Of a DNA stretch of 33,724 nucleotides, positions 25,868-33,449 are shown piece by piece. The DNA comes from Desulfobacteraceae bacterium (lineage in GTDB: Bacteria > Desulfobacterota > Desulfobacteria > Desulfobacterales > ETH-SRB1), in the NCBI GenBank assembly GCA_014237365.1, contig JABZFQ010000368.1, positions 1-33,724 of the forward strand, in the 5' to 3' direction. Positions within the stretch are counted from its first letter, which is position 1. Each line of letters starts with the position of its first letter. The translations under genes were made by a program, and so were the position numbers. The notes beneath the pieces were generated by a model. It was not told the DNA's origin. It made no database searches and saw only the letters and a program-made list of their open reading frames with translations.

Positions 25868-25944
25868 TTTGTGATTTGAGATCAAACAAATTTGACCCAA
25901 ATCTATGCGCCTACTTGGGGAAATTATTTCGTCCCTATTCCTAA
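25868..25944. repeat. Family A element, copy 6 (right arm only)
   Basis: TTTTGTGATTTGAGATC through GCGCCTACTTGGGG to ATTCCTAA is the complete right arm without the left arm. It lies about 105 bases upstream of the helicase start and, with copy 5, brackets the 8.9-kb HEPN-to-helicase segment. Confidence 0.85.
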
Positions 25945-26099
25945 GTAATATCCATATAGAATGCAATTTATCCTTTCAGGACGATTTTAATCATAAAATT
26001 TCAATATCATGCGCACAATCCAGGGTCAAATCACAAATTTTCCGCCTGAAACCGCTTTTTGAATTATTCTGTTCGATGGCGCTGTCAATTTTTACAAGA

Positions 26100-26140
26100 T
26101 CAATTTTAGTTGACAATCAATTTTTAGTTGATTATATATT
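26100..26140 (+). promoter_or_regulatory. Promoter with two operator-like dyads
   Basis: TTGACA at 26110-26115 is a consensus -35 box; TATATA follows after 17 bases (26133-26138), or TATATT after 19. Two near-identical partly palindromic words, TCAATTTTAGTTGA (26100-26113) and TCAATTTTTAGTTGA (26117-26131), overlap the -35 and fill the spacer; a third weaker word TCAATTTTTACAAG lies at 26085. This is a plausible repressor site controlling the PxxKW gene, with an untranslated leader of about 100 bases. Confidence 0.5.
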
Positions 26141-26244
26141 TTGCCTGTTTTTCTGAAAAGTATTTCTTGAAAGCCGGGGAACCCTTGATGTTCCAGAGGC
26201 TTTTTGGGGGGTTTAGGTTTCAAGGTAAAAAAGGAGGTGTTAAA

Positions 26245-26523
26245 TTGGTTTGTTCAACTGTTAGAGAAGGTGTGAATTGTCCATTTATGACCGCAAAGGG
26301 ATGTAATTACAATAACGGGATTTGCCATGAGATTGATGAAAAATGTAAAGGATGTAACCACAGTACTGAATTTTCATCCGGATGGTACTGCGCTGTATAT
26401 CCGGATCCATCTTTAAAATGGAAAAATGGGGACTGTAACTTTGCTTCTCATGTTTCCGTAGCATCAAATGGTACAAAAGCAAAGCTTAATCCATTAAAGG
26501 CATCCAAAAGAAGGAACAAATAA
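26245..26523 (+). CDS. PxxKW-family cysteine-rich small protein, TTG start
   Basis: A 92-residue cysteine-rich protein. After the start the sequence runs VCSTVREGVNCPFMTAKGC, then GICHEI, CKGCNH, WYCAVYPDPSLKW and GDCNF, giving about nine cysteines and the PSLKW (PxxKW) signature I associate with a deltaproteobacterial family of unknown role; metal or Fe-S binding is likely. I place the start at TTG 26245 because a near-perfect AAGGAGGTG sits 7 bases upstream and the preceding in-frame residues look like leader. An in-frame ATG at 26188 lacks such a site. The basic C-terminal tail (KASKRRNK) is unusual for a pure metal-binding domain. Confidence 0.75.
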   Translation: MVCSTVREGVNCPFMTAKGCNYNNGICHEIDEKCKGCNHSTEFSSGWYCAVYPDPSLKWKNGDCNFASHVSVASNGTKAKLNPLKASKRRNK

Positions 26524-26580
26524 TGTTGCTTGCTATAGATTTTCAGATAAATAATTTCACCCGGACTTCTCGACGACGTA

Positions 26581-26709
26581 TTAAGGAACGTGGACGAATT
26601 AACTTCCCCAAGTAGGCGCACAGATTTGGGTCGAATTTGTTTGATCTCAGATCACAAAAGTTGATGGAATAGCTTACCTATTTCAATATTTTTGGGATTT
26701 CGTTCCTAA
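26581..26709. repeat. Family A element, copy 7 (inverted orientation, internal deletion)
   Basis: Both outer ends are present (TTAAGGAACGTGG and CGTTCCTAA) but the element starts with the right-arm type sequence (AAGTAGGCGCACAGATTTGGG), so it is inverted relative to the other full copies. The second arm is missing between TTTTTGGGATTT and CGTTCCTAA, leaving 129 bp. It lies 58 bases after the PxxKW stop. Confidence 0.85.
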
Positions 26710-26803
26710 GATACAAACTCGTAACATTTTAACTTTTTGATCATTCCTGAAGCTCACCCATAGCAGGTTTGTTTCATAAAGTCATATCCGGAGGTTTTTG
26801 TTT

Positions 26804-28147
26804 ATGAATCCTATTGCTATACAGCTTAATAATATTATTGATAAAGGGAATTCCTATATAATGGAAATGCTGTCCGAACTCGGCAAAAACCTTTTTTTCC
26901 CAAAAGGTATCTTAAGCCAGAGCGCAGAGGCAAAGGAAAAGGCCTATAAAATTAACGCAACAATCGGTATCGCTAAAGAGCAGGGTAGAACCATGCATTT
27001 TGATTCGGTTGTATCGTCGATAAAGGAAATTCGTCCCAGAGAGTCATTAACCTATGCTCCATCATTTGGTATTCCTGCTTTAAGAAAGATATGGCAAAAA
27101 TCTCAATTCCAAAAAAACCCTTCTCTATCTGGCAAATCTATAAGCATGCCTGTGGTTACATGCGGTATTACTCATGCCATCAGTGTATTTGCAGATGTTT
27201 GGGTGGATCAGGGTGACGTTATAATATTGCCCGACATGATGTGGGGAAACTACAACCTTATTTTAAATGTTAGAAAAATGGCAAAAATCAGCAAATATCC
27301 TATTTTTTCAGAAAAAGGGAGATATAATCTTAAAGCCTTTGAGGAAAAGGTAAAGGATGAGGCAAAAAAACATGAAAAGATCATCGTTTTGCTTAATTTT
27401 CCGCATAACCCTACCGGATATACTCTTACTGAGAAAGAAGCAGATAGTATAGTTAAAATTCTTATCAATGCAGCAGAAAGTGGAACAAATATAATCGTTG
27501 TTTCTGACGATGCTTACTTTGGACTCTTTTATGAAGAAGGGATATTAAAAGAATCTATTTTTGCACGTCTTAGCGGGCAACACCCCAGGCTTCTTGCTAT
27601 AAAGCTTGATGGCGCAACAAAAGAGAACTTCGTATGGGGATTGAGAGTGGGTTTTATTACGTACGGATGTCAAATCCAAGATGATTCCGCAAATATCTAT
27701 GATGCTCTTGAAAGAAAAACCGCTGGAGGTGTCAGAGGTTCCATATCCAATGCCTCACATCTTGGTCAGACTATAATATTAAAATCTATGCAGCATGGAA
27801 AATATCCTGAAGAAAAGATGGAGAAGTTCGAAATACTTCAAAATAGAGCGATGCGAGTTAAGGAAGTTCTTTCGGATTCCAAATACAAAGATGCTTGGGA
27901 TGTGTATCCCTTTAATTCAGGGTACTTTATGTGTATTAGACCAAAACTGGTTAATGCTGAAAATCTCAGGCTCCATCTGCTGGAAAAATACGGAGTCGGA
28001 CTTATTTCCATGGGAGAATTCAATTTAAGAATAGCCTTTTCTTGCCTGGAAGAGGATGATATTCCTGAGTTGTTCGATATCATATTAAAAGGGATTGAAG
28101 ATTTAAGGGCAGGGGTCGGGGATCAGGAATCAGAGAACTTCTCCTGA
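26804..28147 (+). CDS. PLP-dependent aminotransferase, class I/II
   Basis: A 447-residue fold-type I aminotransferase. Landmarks: SLTYAPSFGIPALRKIW near residue 85, LLNFPHNPTGY (the NPTG substrate/PLP region), VSDDAYFGLF with the Asp that contacts the PLP ring nitrogen, and KLDGATKENFVWGLRVGF with Lys273 as the probable Schiff-base lysine and Arg further on. The substrate is unknown; its N-terminal region differs from aspartate aminotransferase. I choose ATG at 26804 with GGAGG nine bases upstream, rather than a TTG two codons earlier. The last dozen codons (AGVGDQESENFS) are encoded by inverted-repeat DNA shared with the downstream spacer, so the C-terminus may have been rewritten. It is followed after 35 bases by the ClC gene. 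Confidence 0.88.
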   Translation: MNPIAIQLNNIIDKGNSYIMEMLSELGKNLFFPKGILSQSAEAKEKAYKINATIGIAKEQGRTMHFDSVVSSIKEIRPRESLTYAPSFGIPALRKIWQKSQFQKNPSLSGKSISMPVVTCGITHAISVFADVWVDQGDVIILPDMMWGNYNLILNVRKMAKISKYPIFSEKGRYNLKAFEEKVKDEAKKHEKIIVLLNFPHNPTGYTLTEKEADSIVKILINAAESGTNIIVVSDDAYFGLFYEEGILKESIFARLSGQHPRLLAIKLDGATKENFVWGLRVGFITYGCQIQDDSANIYDALERKTAGGVRGSISNASHLGQTIILKSMQHGKYPEEKMEKFEILQNRAMRVKEVLSDSKYKDAWDVYPFNSGYFMCIRPKLVNAENLRLHLLEKYGVGLISMGEFNLRIAFSCLEEDDIPELFDIILKGIEDLRAGVGDQESENFS

Positions 28148-28181
28148 ACCTTAGGCCCCAGGCCTCTGATCCCTGTCACCC
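28112..28181. repeat. Inverted GGATCAG-type repeat over aminotransferase stop
   Basis: The left word GGATCAGGAATCAGAG and the right word CTCTGATCCCTGTCACC pair imperfectly across the stop codon, with an inner AGGCCCCAGGCCT. This can form a stem that may terminate or process the transcript between the aminotransferase and ClC genes. Confidence 0.45.
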
Positions 28182-28182
28182 A

Positions 28183-30015
28183 ATGGCTATGATTATTAAT
28201 CAATTTAAAAAAACCTTACAGTCTGTTGCCGGCAGAGAAAAATCTGTCAATATAGCGCTTGCCGGCAAGTGGACTCTTTATTTTATAGCAATTGGCGTTA
28301 TTGCCGGTCTCGGCTCAATTGTTTTTCATTATCTATGCCAGCTTGGAATTCATTACTTTATGGATTTTATAGCTGGTTATAGACCTCCGTTCCCTGCCGG
28401 TGAGCATCATCTACTGTCACCAACAACGACTCCCTTTAATAGATGGATTCTATTTTTTCTTCCTGCTTTTGGAGGAATTCTGAGCGGCTGGCTTGTATAT
28501 TCATTTGCACCTGAAGCAGAAGGACATGGAACAGATGCCGCTATTGATGCCTATCATAGAAAAGGCGGCTTTATGCGAGGCAGAGTTCCAATTATAAAAA
28601 CCATGGCTTCGGCCATCACTCTTACAACAGGAGGTTCAGGAGGCAGGGAAGGTCCTATAGCTCAAATTGGAGCGGGATTTGGTTCATTTCTTGCGACAAA
28701 GTTAAAACTTTCCAACAGAGAGCGCAGGATAATGATGGCTGCCGGCGTGGGCGCCGGTGTAGGCAGTATTTTCAGGGCTCCTCTGGCAGGAGCACTTTTT
28801 GCTGCTGAAGTCCTATACAAAGATCCTGAATTTGAGTCGGAAGTTATTATACCTGCTGGAATTTCTTCTGTTGTTGCCTATTGCACGTTCTGCCTTGTTT
28901 TCGGCTGGGGGTCTCTGTTTGATTCACCAGATTTTAAATTCCGCAATCCGCTGGAATTAGGACCTTATATCGTTCTTGCTTTGATTCTTGTAAGTGTAGG
29001 TGTTTTTTATATTAAATCATTTTACACTGTAACCAATTTTTTTAAATCATTAAATATTCCAAATCATATAAAGCCGGCTATCGGTGGACTCTGTACAGGC
29101 ATAATAGGTTTCTTTTTGCCTCAAACTTTGGCTTTTGGATACGGTTTTGCTCAGAAAGCAATTTTCAATGAGCTGACAATACCTTTTTTGCTCTTTCTTG
29201 CGGTCGGCAAAATTTTAACAACATCATTTTCTATTGGTTCCGGAGGGAGCGGTGGTGTTTTTGGGCCTTCGATTGTAATCGGTGGAGCAGTCGGCGGTGT
29301 GGTTGGAAAATTTTTCAATCAAATTATGCCAGGGGTCGTAACTCAGCCCGGAGCCTTTGTAATTGTAGGTATGGCTGGCTTTTTTACGGCTGTTTCAAAT
29401 ACTCCTATTTCAACCATTATATTTGTAAGCGAGATGACCAATTCTTATCATCTGCTTTTGCCGAGTCTTCTCGTTTGTTCTGTGTCTTACCTTGCGGCCC
29501 GAAAATGGACTATTTATAAAAAGCAGGTAAAAAGCAAAATAGATTCTCCGGCACATGCAGGAGATTTTTTTGTAGATATTTTGCAAACAATTAAGGTGAA
29601 GGATTTAATGCACCTTGTGAAAAAAGTAAATCTGATTCCTCAGGACATGCCTTTTTTGGATTTTAAGGAGTTTTTTTCAAAGACAAAGCAGCATTATTTT
29701 CCTGTTACGGACCAATATGAAAGACTTGTTGGAATATTTTCCAGTACTGATATCAGGGAGGTGCTCTTTTCGCAGGAGATCGAACACCTTGTTGTAATGC
29801 AGGATATTGTCGCACCTGATATAATTGTAGCTACAGCCTCAGAAGATCTTAACTCTGTACTTAGAAAGTTTACCATAAAAAATATAGACAGCCTTCCTGT
29901 AGTTAAAGAAGATGACCATGGCATTCTTGTCGGAATGCTGAACAGGAGAGAAGTAATTTCTTTTTATAATCAGCAGGTACAGAAGATAAAGAATAAGGCG
30001 GAAAAAAATAATTAA
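28183..30015 (+). CDS. ClC-family anion channel or transporter with C-terminal CBS pair
   Basis: A 610-residue inner-membrane protein with about 10-12 helices up to residue 440 and two CBS domains after about 465 (VKDLMHLVKKVNLIPQD, then DIVAPDIIVATASEDL). The filter motif GGSGGREGPIAQ holds the gating Glu156; GSGGSGGVFGPS is the second filter. Compared with E. coli ClC-ec1, the GSGIP serine motif reads GHGTD (His for Ser107), and the internal proton glutamate (Glu203) aligns with Val210 in LFAAEVLY, the residue type found in eukaryotic ClC channels. It may thus be a channel or unusual exchanger. No clear ribosome-binding site is visible; MAM offers two possible starts. The stop is followed within 6 bases by family A copy 8. 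Confidence 0.93.
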   Translation: MAMIINQFKKTLQSVAGREKSVNIALAGKWTLYFIAIGVIAGLGSIVFHYLCQLGIHYFMDFIAGYRPPFPAGEHHLLSPTTTPFNRWILFFLPAFGGILSGWLVYSFAPEAEGHGTDAAIDAYHRKGGFMRGRVPIIKTMASAITLTTGGSGGREGPIAQIGAGFGSFLATKLKLSNRERRIMMAAGVGAGVGSIFRAPLAGALFAAEVLYKDPEFESEVIIPAGISSVVAYCTFCLVFGWGSLFDSPDFKFRNPLELGPYIVLALILVSVGVFYIKSFYTVTNFFKSLNIPNHIKPAIGGLCTGIIGFFLPQTLAFGYGFAQKAIFNELTIPFLLFLAVGKILTTSFSIGSGGSGGVFGPSIVIGGAVGGVVGKFFNQIMPGVVTQPGAFVIVGMAGFFTAVSNTPISTIIFVSEMTNSYHLLLPSLLVCSVSYLAARKWTIYKKQVKSKIDSPAHAGDFFVDILQTIKVKDLMHLVKKVNLIPQDMPFLDFKEFFSKTKQHYFPVTDQYERLVGIFSSTDIREVLFSQEIEHLVVMQDIVAPDIIVATASEDLNSVLRKFTIKNIDSLPVVKEDDHGILVGMLNRREVISFYNQQVQKIKNKAEKNN

Positions 30016-30020
30016 TACCC

Positions 30021-30208
30021 TAAGGGAACGTGGACGAAATAACTTCCCCAACTATGCATCACAGCTTCAGGACGCCTTTGTTCGATCTCAAACCCCAAAA
30101 ATATCAAAATAGATAGGCTATTCCATCAACTTTTGTTACTTGAGATCGAACAAATCTGACCTAAATCTATGCGCCTACTTGTGGAAGTTATTTCGTCACC
30201 GTTCCTAA
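30021..30208. repeat. Family A palindromic element, copy 8 (full length)
   Basis: Full length, + orientation, TAAGGGAACGTGGACG to CGTCACCGTTCCTAA. It fills the gap between the convergent ClC and truA genes. The truA stop TAG is formed across its right end. Confidence 0.9.
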
Positions 30209-30945
30209 TATTTGACGTTCATTAAAAAAAGACCGTGCGGGGGCGCTGTAGCTCCGGCTTTATTGCGGTCCATGGAAAGAAGTATTTGCTTGAAGTCATC
30301 AGGTATGATTTTGCGAAGTCCTACATCTACAAGAGTACCAACAATATTGCGTACCATATGCTTTAAAAAACCATCTGCTTCTATTTCAATATAAAGATAT
30401 TGATCATTTTTTTCCTTAATCTTTGCATCAATAATATTTCTTGTCGTATGTGCCCTTGGGCTTCCTGTTCCTTCAAATGCCTTAAAATCATGCATGCCTA
30501 TTATATAAGAAATTGATAATAGCATAGCATGTAAATCAAGTTTTTTCCGAATAAACCATGCATACTGCCTGCCAATAGCAGCAGGTGTATGGCAATTTAA
30601 TATCCGGTAGCTGTAAATTTTGCTTTTTACATCATATCGGGCATGAAATTGTTCATCAACCTCCTTAAATTCCTTTATAATAATATCATCCGGCAGGAGG
30701 CTATTTAACCCTCTATAGAATTCTTTTGGCAACAAATTTGTATCGCAATGAAAGCCGGCTGCCTGGCCAAAAGCGTGAACCCCGGCGTCAGTTCTGCCTG
30801 AGCCTGTCAGGCTAACTTTATTACCTGTCATTCTCATTAAAACTTTTTCAATTTCTCCCTGAATTGTACGCAGATTTTTCTGCCTCTGCCAGCCATGATA
30901 GGAACTGCCGTCATATTCTATTATTAATTTAAAGTTTTTAGGCAT
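30205..30945 (-). CDS. truA: tRNA pseudouridine synthase A
   Basis: A 246-residue TruA, which converts U38-U40 in the tRNA anticodon stem-loop to pseudouridine. The catalytic motif is GSGRTDAGVHAFGQ with Asp53. The N-terminal KLIIEYDGSSYHGWQRQ and the C-terminal FLKHMVRNIVGTLVDVG are family hallmarks, and the length is normal. I choose ATG at 30945; an in-frame extension of eight codons upstream lies entirely in family A sequence. That ATG itself falls at the inner boundary of a family A end (AACTATGC, as in intact copies), and no ribosome-binding site is visible, so translation may depend on coupling to the upstream gene, whose stop is 30 bases away. The stop codon also overlaps a family A end. 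Confidence 0.95.
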   Translation of the reverse strand: MPKNFKLIIEYDGSSYHGWQRQKNLRTIQGEIEKVLMRMTGNKVSLTGSGRTDAGVHAFGQAAGFHCDTNLLPKEFYRGLNSLLPDDIIIKEFKEVDEQFHARYDVKSKIYSYRILNCHTPAAIGRQYAWFIRKKLDLHAMLLSISYIIGMHDFKAFEGTGSPRAHTTRNIIDAKIKEKNDQYLYIEIEADGFLKHMVRNIVGTLVDVGLRKIIPDDFKQILLSMDRNKAGATAPPHGLFLMNVKY

Positions 30946-30977
30946 AGTTGTGGAAGTTGTTTCGTCCACGTTTCTTA
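30942..30977. repeat. Family A fragment, copy 9 (one end, between PrmA-like gene and truA)
   Basis: Reading the minus strand: TAAGAAACGTGGACGAAAC, then AACTTCCACAACTATGC, matching the outer left end of family A with few changes. The first TAA is the stop of the PrmA-like gene and the last ATG is the truA start. Confidence 0.75.
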
Positions 30978-31799
30978 TGTCCTTTCGAGGTATATACCTG
31001 CCCAGTCTTTTTCAAATTTTTTCCATTTACATTCAAAGTACTTTTCCGTGTATAAATCAATTAGGGCTGAAATCTCATCCTGTTTTATCCCGGAAAGAAT
31101 AACTGCCCCCTTTTTTTCAATTATTTCCGCGACCTTTTGATATATATTCATTAATGTCGGATATCTTAAATTTGCAGTTATCAATGTAAATTTAGTATTT
31201 AAATCCTCTAAGGACATATTTTTTATTGCAAATTTATCCTCAAGTTTGTTAATTTTTGCATTATCCTTGGCTTCTTTTATGGAACATGGATCAATATCAA
31301 CACCAATAGCATTTTTAATTCCCAGCAGTAATGCTGTTATTCCCAAGACACCGGAGCCTGTTCCAATATCAAGAACGCTTGTTCTATCTTTTGCTTTTAA
31401 TAAATTTGTTCTATTTAAAGCATACTCAATACCTCTTATTGCCAGCCTGGTTGTTGGATGCTGGCCATTGCCAAATGAAACGCCCTGACATATCTCAATT
31501 ACCACATCATCTGCTTTAGGTTTATAATTAAATCCCGGCGGTTTCAGAATGACATGGCTTGATATGCGAACAGGTTTGTTGAAAGACTTCTCTATAAATG
31601 TCCGGCCATAGTGATTTGTATATGCCACGAAGTTTTCTGTTACCAGACCACTTATAAGTGATCTTATTTCTTTTCTTTCTAAAGAATATTTCCTGGATAA
31701 TGTTTTTTCCAGTTCTCCCTGTGTGATCTTTCTTCGGCTATTTTCGATAATATCAAGCAATTCCTTTTTAATCGCCTTGTTATCGGTCTGTAAATACAA
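30975..31799 (-). CDS. PrmA-like SAM-dependent methyltransferase
   Basis: A 274-residue class I methyltransferase. SFGNGQHPTTRLA at 108-120 is the hallmark of ribosomal protein L11 methyltransferases, and motif I is VLDIGTGSGVLGI (142-154) followed by IGVDIDP. The catalytic-region TANLRYPTL replaces the usual NIL(A)NPL-type loop. The N-terminal 80 residues look like a small winged-helix domain (ITQGELEKTLSRKYSLERKE), not the L11-binding domain, so the substrate may not be L11. The start is TTG at 31799, supported by GGAGAAG eight bases upstream. The stop is inside a family A end. It precedes truA on the same strand. Confidence 0.8.
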   Translation of the reverse strand: MYLQTDNKAIKKELLDIIENSRRKITQGELEKTLSRKYSLERKEIRSLISGLVTENFVAYTNHYGRTFIEKSFNKPVRISSHVILKPPGFNYKPKADDVVIEICQGVSFGNGQHPTTRLAIRGIEYALNRTNLLKAKDRTSVLDIGTGSGVLGITALLLGIKNAIGVDIDPCSIKEAKDNAKINKLEDKFAIKNMSLEDLNTKFTLITANLRYPTLMNIYQKVAEIIEKKGAVILSGIKQDEISALIDLYTEKYFECKWKKFEKDWAGIYLERT

Positions 31800-31852
31800 T
31801 TTTTATACTTCTCCAGAAAATATTTTCAAAAAAGACTTTGTAACATCCATTA

Positions 31853-31882
31853 TTAGGAACCGGGACTTCCCCAAGCAGGCGC
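31853..31882. repeat. Family A fragment, copy 10 (shrunken end)
   Basis: TTAGGAACCGGGACTTCCCC then AAGCAGGCGC corresponds to the outer right arm read in reverse, with a deletion of about seven bases. It lies six bases from the RNA ligase stop codon. Confidence 0.65.
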
Positions 31883-31888
31883 TTATGC

Positions 31889-32896
31889 CTAAAATTCTCC
31901 ATCAACTATGTTCATAAAATTAAGGCGTATCAGCTCCGCACATTGCTGACTCAGTTTGCGTGTCAATTGCTTCTGCTCTTTTTTTGCAAGTCCATTATAT
32001 TCCTTGAGGTAGTCTTTAAAAAAGTCATCAAGTATATCTTTTGAAAAAAGTTGTATGAGTTTGCCGAATTCATTTTGCCCAATCGGCCCGGTTTTTGATA
32101 ATACGTTGTGAAGTCGATTTTCTGTGATAAGGCTCTCCATCTCGTTAAATAGTTCCTCGCCTTTTTCAGAAAACGTCATCTTAGGCTTTTTGGGCATATC
32201 TCTTGCCTTTGCTTTTTCCGCCCATTTCTCATTCTTGTTTTTAAGAATTACTCTTGTTTTATCACTAAGAAATTTGGGAATTGCCGGTTTTATCACAATA
32301 CCTTCGCATATGTTATCTTCGAGTTCGGGAAGACCCAGCCATACGGAAATCTGAGAAGGAAAGCTGTTTGAATGTTTCAAGCATTCTTCAAACGTGCCTC
32401 TGAAAATAGTTTTTGCATACAAAAAACCGGCCATCTCCATGACCTGGTTGAACTTATCTACATCAATCAATTGGCCGTCTATCGCCGTATCAATAGCATA
32501 AAACTCGTTGTGCGGCGTGTAAAAAATACCTTTTTGAATTTTTGTGGCAAAAGAATCCTTTTCAACATCTTTGTGAGGATATGTTCCTCCAACTAATTCA
32601 CCATATACACACAACTCACTAAAATCGCAGCCTTCTTTCTTTAAAATCGCATAGAGTTTTTTAACTCTTTCCCTGTTTTTGTCTTCAACCGGCATATAAT
32701 CATAAAAGTTATCTTGTATAAAACCGCTCCTCTTGGCGGATTTCAGATCCTTTCCGTTATACCAGAAAGAAAGATTGGCACCATGAGCCTTTTCCTGAAC
32801 AACAAATTCGCCTTCGTCTAATTTTTCCACAGCAAGAATATCAAGAAACTTTTTGCGATAACTATTTTCAATATCGAAATATTTTCTAAATCTCAT
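31889..32896 (-). CDS. Rnl2-like RNA ligase family protein
   Basis: A 335-residue ATP-dependent RNA ligase of the T4 Rnl2 type. Nucleotidyltransferase motifs appear in order: motif I VVQEKAHGANLSFWY with nucleophile Lys36, motif III VYGELVGGTYPH (98-104 core), IIIa FYAID (132-136), motif IV EGIVIKP (198-204) and motif V ILKNKNEKW (217 on). The C-terminal 90 residues are helical, as in Rnl2. It would seal nicks in double-stranded RNA or repair cleaved RNA. I choose ATG at 32896 (GAGGA eight bases upstream) over a GTG five codons earlier. It shares a strand with the PrmA-like gene and truA. No other RNA-repair gene (such as Pnkp) is in the window. Confidence 0.88.
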   Translation of the reverse strand: MRFRKYFDIENSYRKKFLDILAVEKLDEGEFVVQEKAHGANLSFWYNGKDLKSAKRSGFIQDNFYDYMPVEDKNRERVKKLYAILKKEGCDFSELCVYGELVGGTYPHKDVEKDSFATKIQKGIFYTPHNEFYAIDTAIDGQLIDVDKFNQVMEMAGFLYAKTIFRGTFEECLKHSNSFPSQISVWLGLPELEDNICEGIVIKPAIPKFLSDKTRVILKNKNEKWAEKAKARDMPKKPKMTFSEKGEELFNEMESLITENRLHNVLSKTGPIGQNEFGKLIQLFSKDILDDFFKDYLKEYNGLAKKEQKQLTRKLSQQCAELIRLNFMNIVDGEF

Positions 32897-32911
32897 ATTT
32901 TCTGTCCTCAC

Positions 32912-33075
32912 TTAGGATTCGCCCAAAAATAAATTTACATTTTGAGGTGTCGAGGCGCTCGCATGACAAGGCGCGAGGAGGGCGAATAGCGAGGGCTATT
33001 TAACCGACGAGCAACGCAGTCATGCGGGATGGATCGGCGCATCAAAATGTAAATTTATTTTTGGGCGAATCCTTA
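32912..33075. repeat. Family B palindromic element, full copy (164 bp)
   Basis: TTAGGATTCGCCC at the left, running about 33 bases to CATTTTGA, is mirrored exactly at the right by TCAAAATG to GGGCGAATCCTTA. The GC-richer centre contains partly mirrored CGAGGCGCTCGCATGAC and GCAGTCATGCGGG with GCGAGGGCTATTT between. A fragment of the same family is at 3275-3337. It lies just upstream of the RNA ligase start. Confidence 0.88.
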
Positions 33076-33129
33076 CTTCCACATCCAAAATATACCTCGA
33101 AAAATTCCAGCATTGACCCGGTTTCAACA

Positions 33130-33316
33130 TAAGGAACGTGGACGAAATAACTTCCCCAACTATGCATCACAGCTTCAGGCCACCTTTGCCCGATCTCAAA
33201 TCCCAAAAATATCAAAATGGATAGGCTATTCTATCAACTTTTGTGATCTGAGATCGAACAAATCTGACCCAAATCTATGCGCCTACTTGTGGAAGTTAAT
33301 TCGTCCACGTTCCTAA
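33130..33316. repeat. Family A palindromic element, copy 11 (full length)
   Basis: Full length, + orientation, TAAGGAACGTGGACG to CGTCCACGTTCCTAA, closest to copy 8 (both have CCCAAAAATATCAAAAT in the left arm). It lies in the gene-free right end of the window. From 32897 to 33724 I see no convincing gene. Confidence 0.9.
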
Positions 33317-33449
33317 GCGATTACGCTTTCGGGCATTCCTACAAAAAAATACCGCAGCTTTTTACGAATTGTTTGTGCATACTGATGTATCATATTTTAT
33401 AATCATTTCAATATATTTTAGAAATTTATAAATCAAGCCAATAATCCTT

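Noticed and set aside
25764-25889. Longer N-terminus for the PLD-helicase
   Set aside because: The first codons come from a family A right arm, and the ATG at 25763 has a good ribosome-binding site.
33113-33316. 67-residue reading frame at the right end
   Set aside because: It lies almost entirely in family A copy 11; similar phrases (PKISKWIGYS and the like) arise from every copy, so it is repeat translation.
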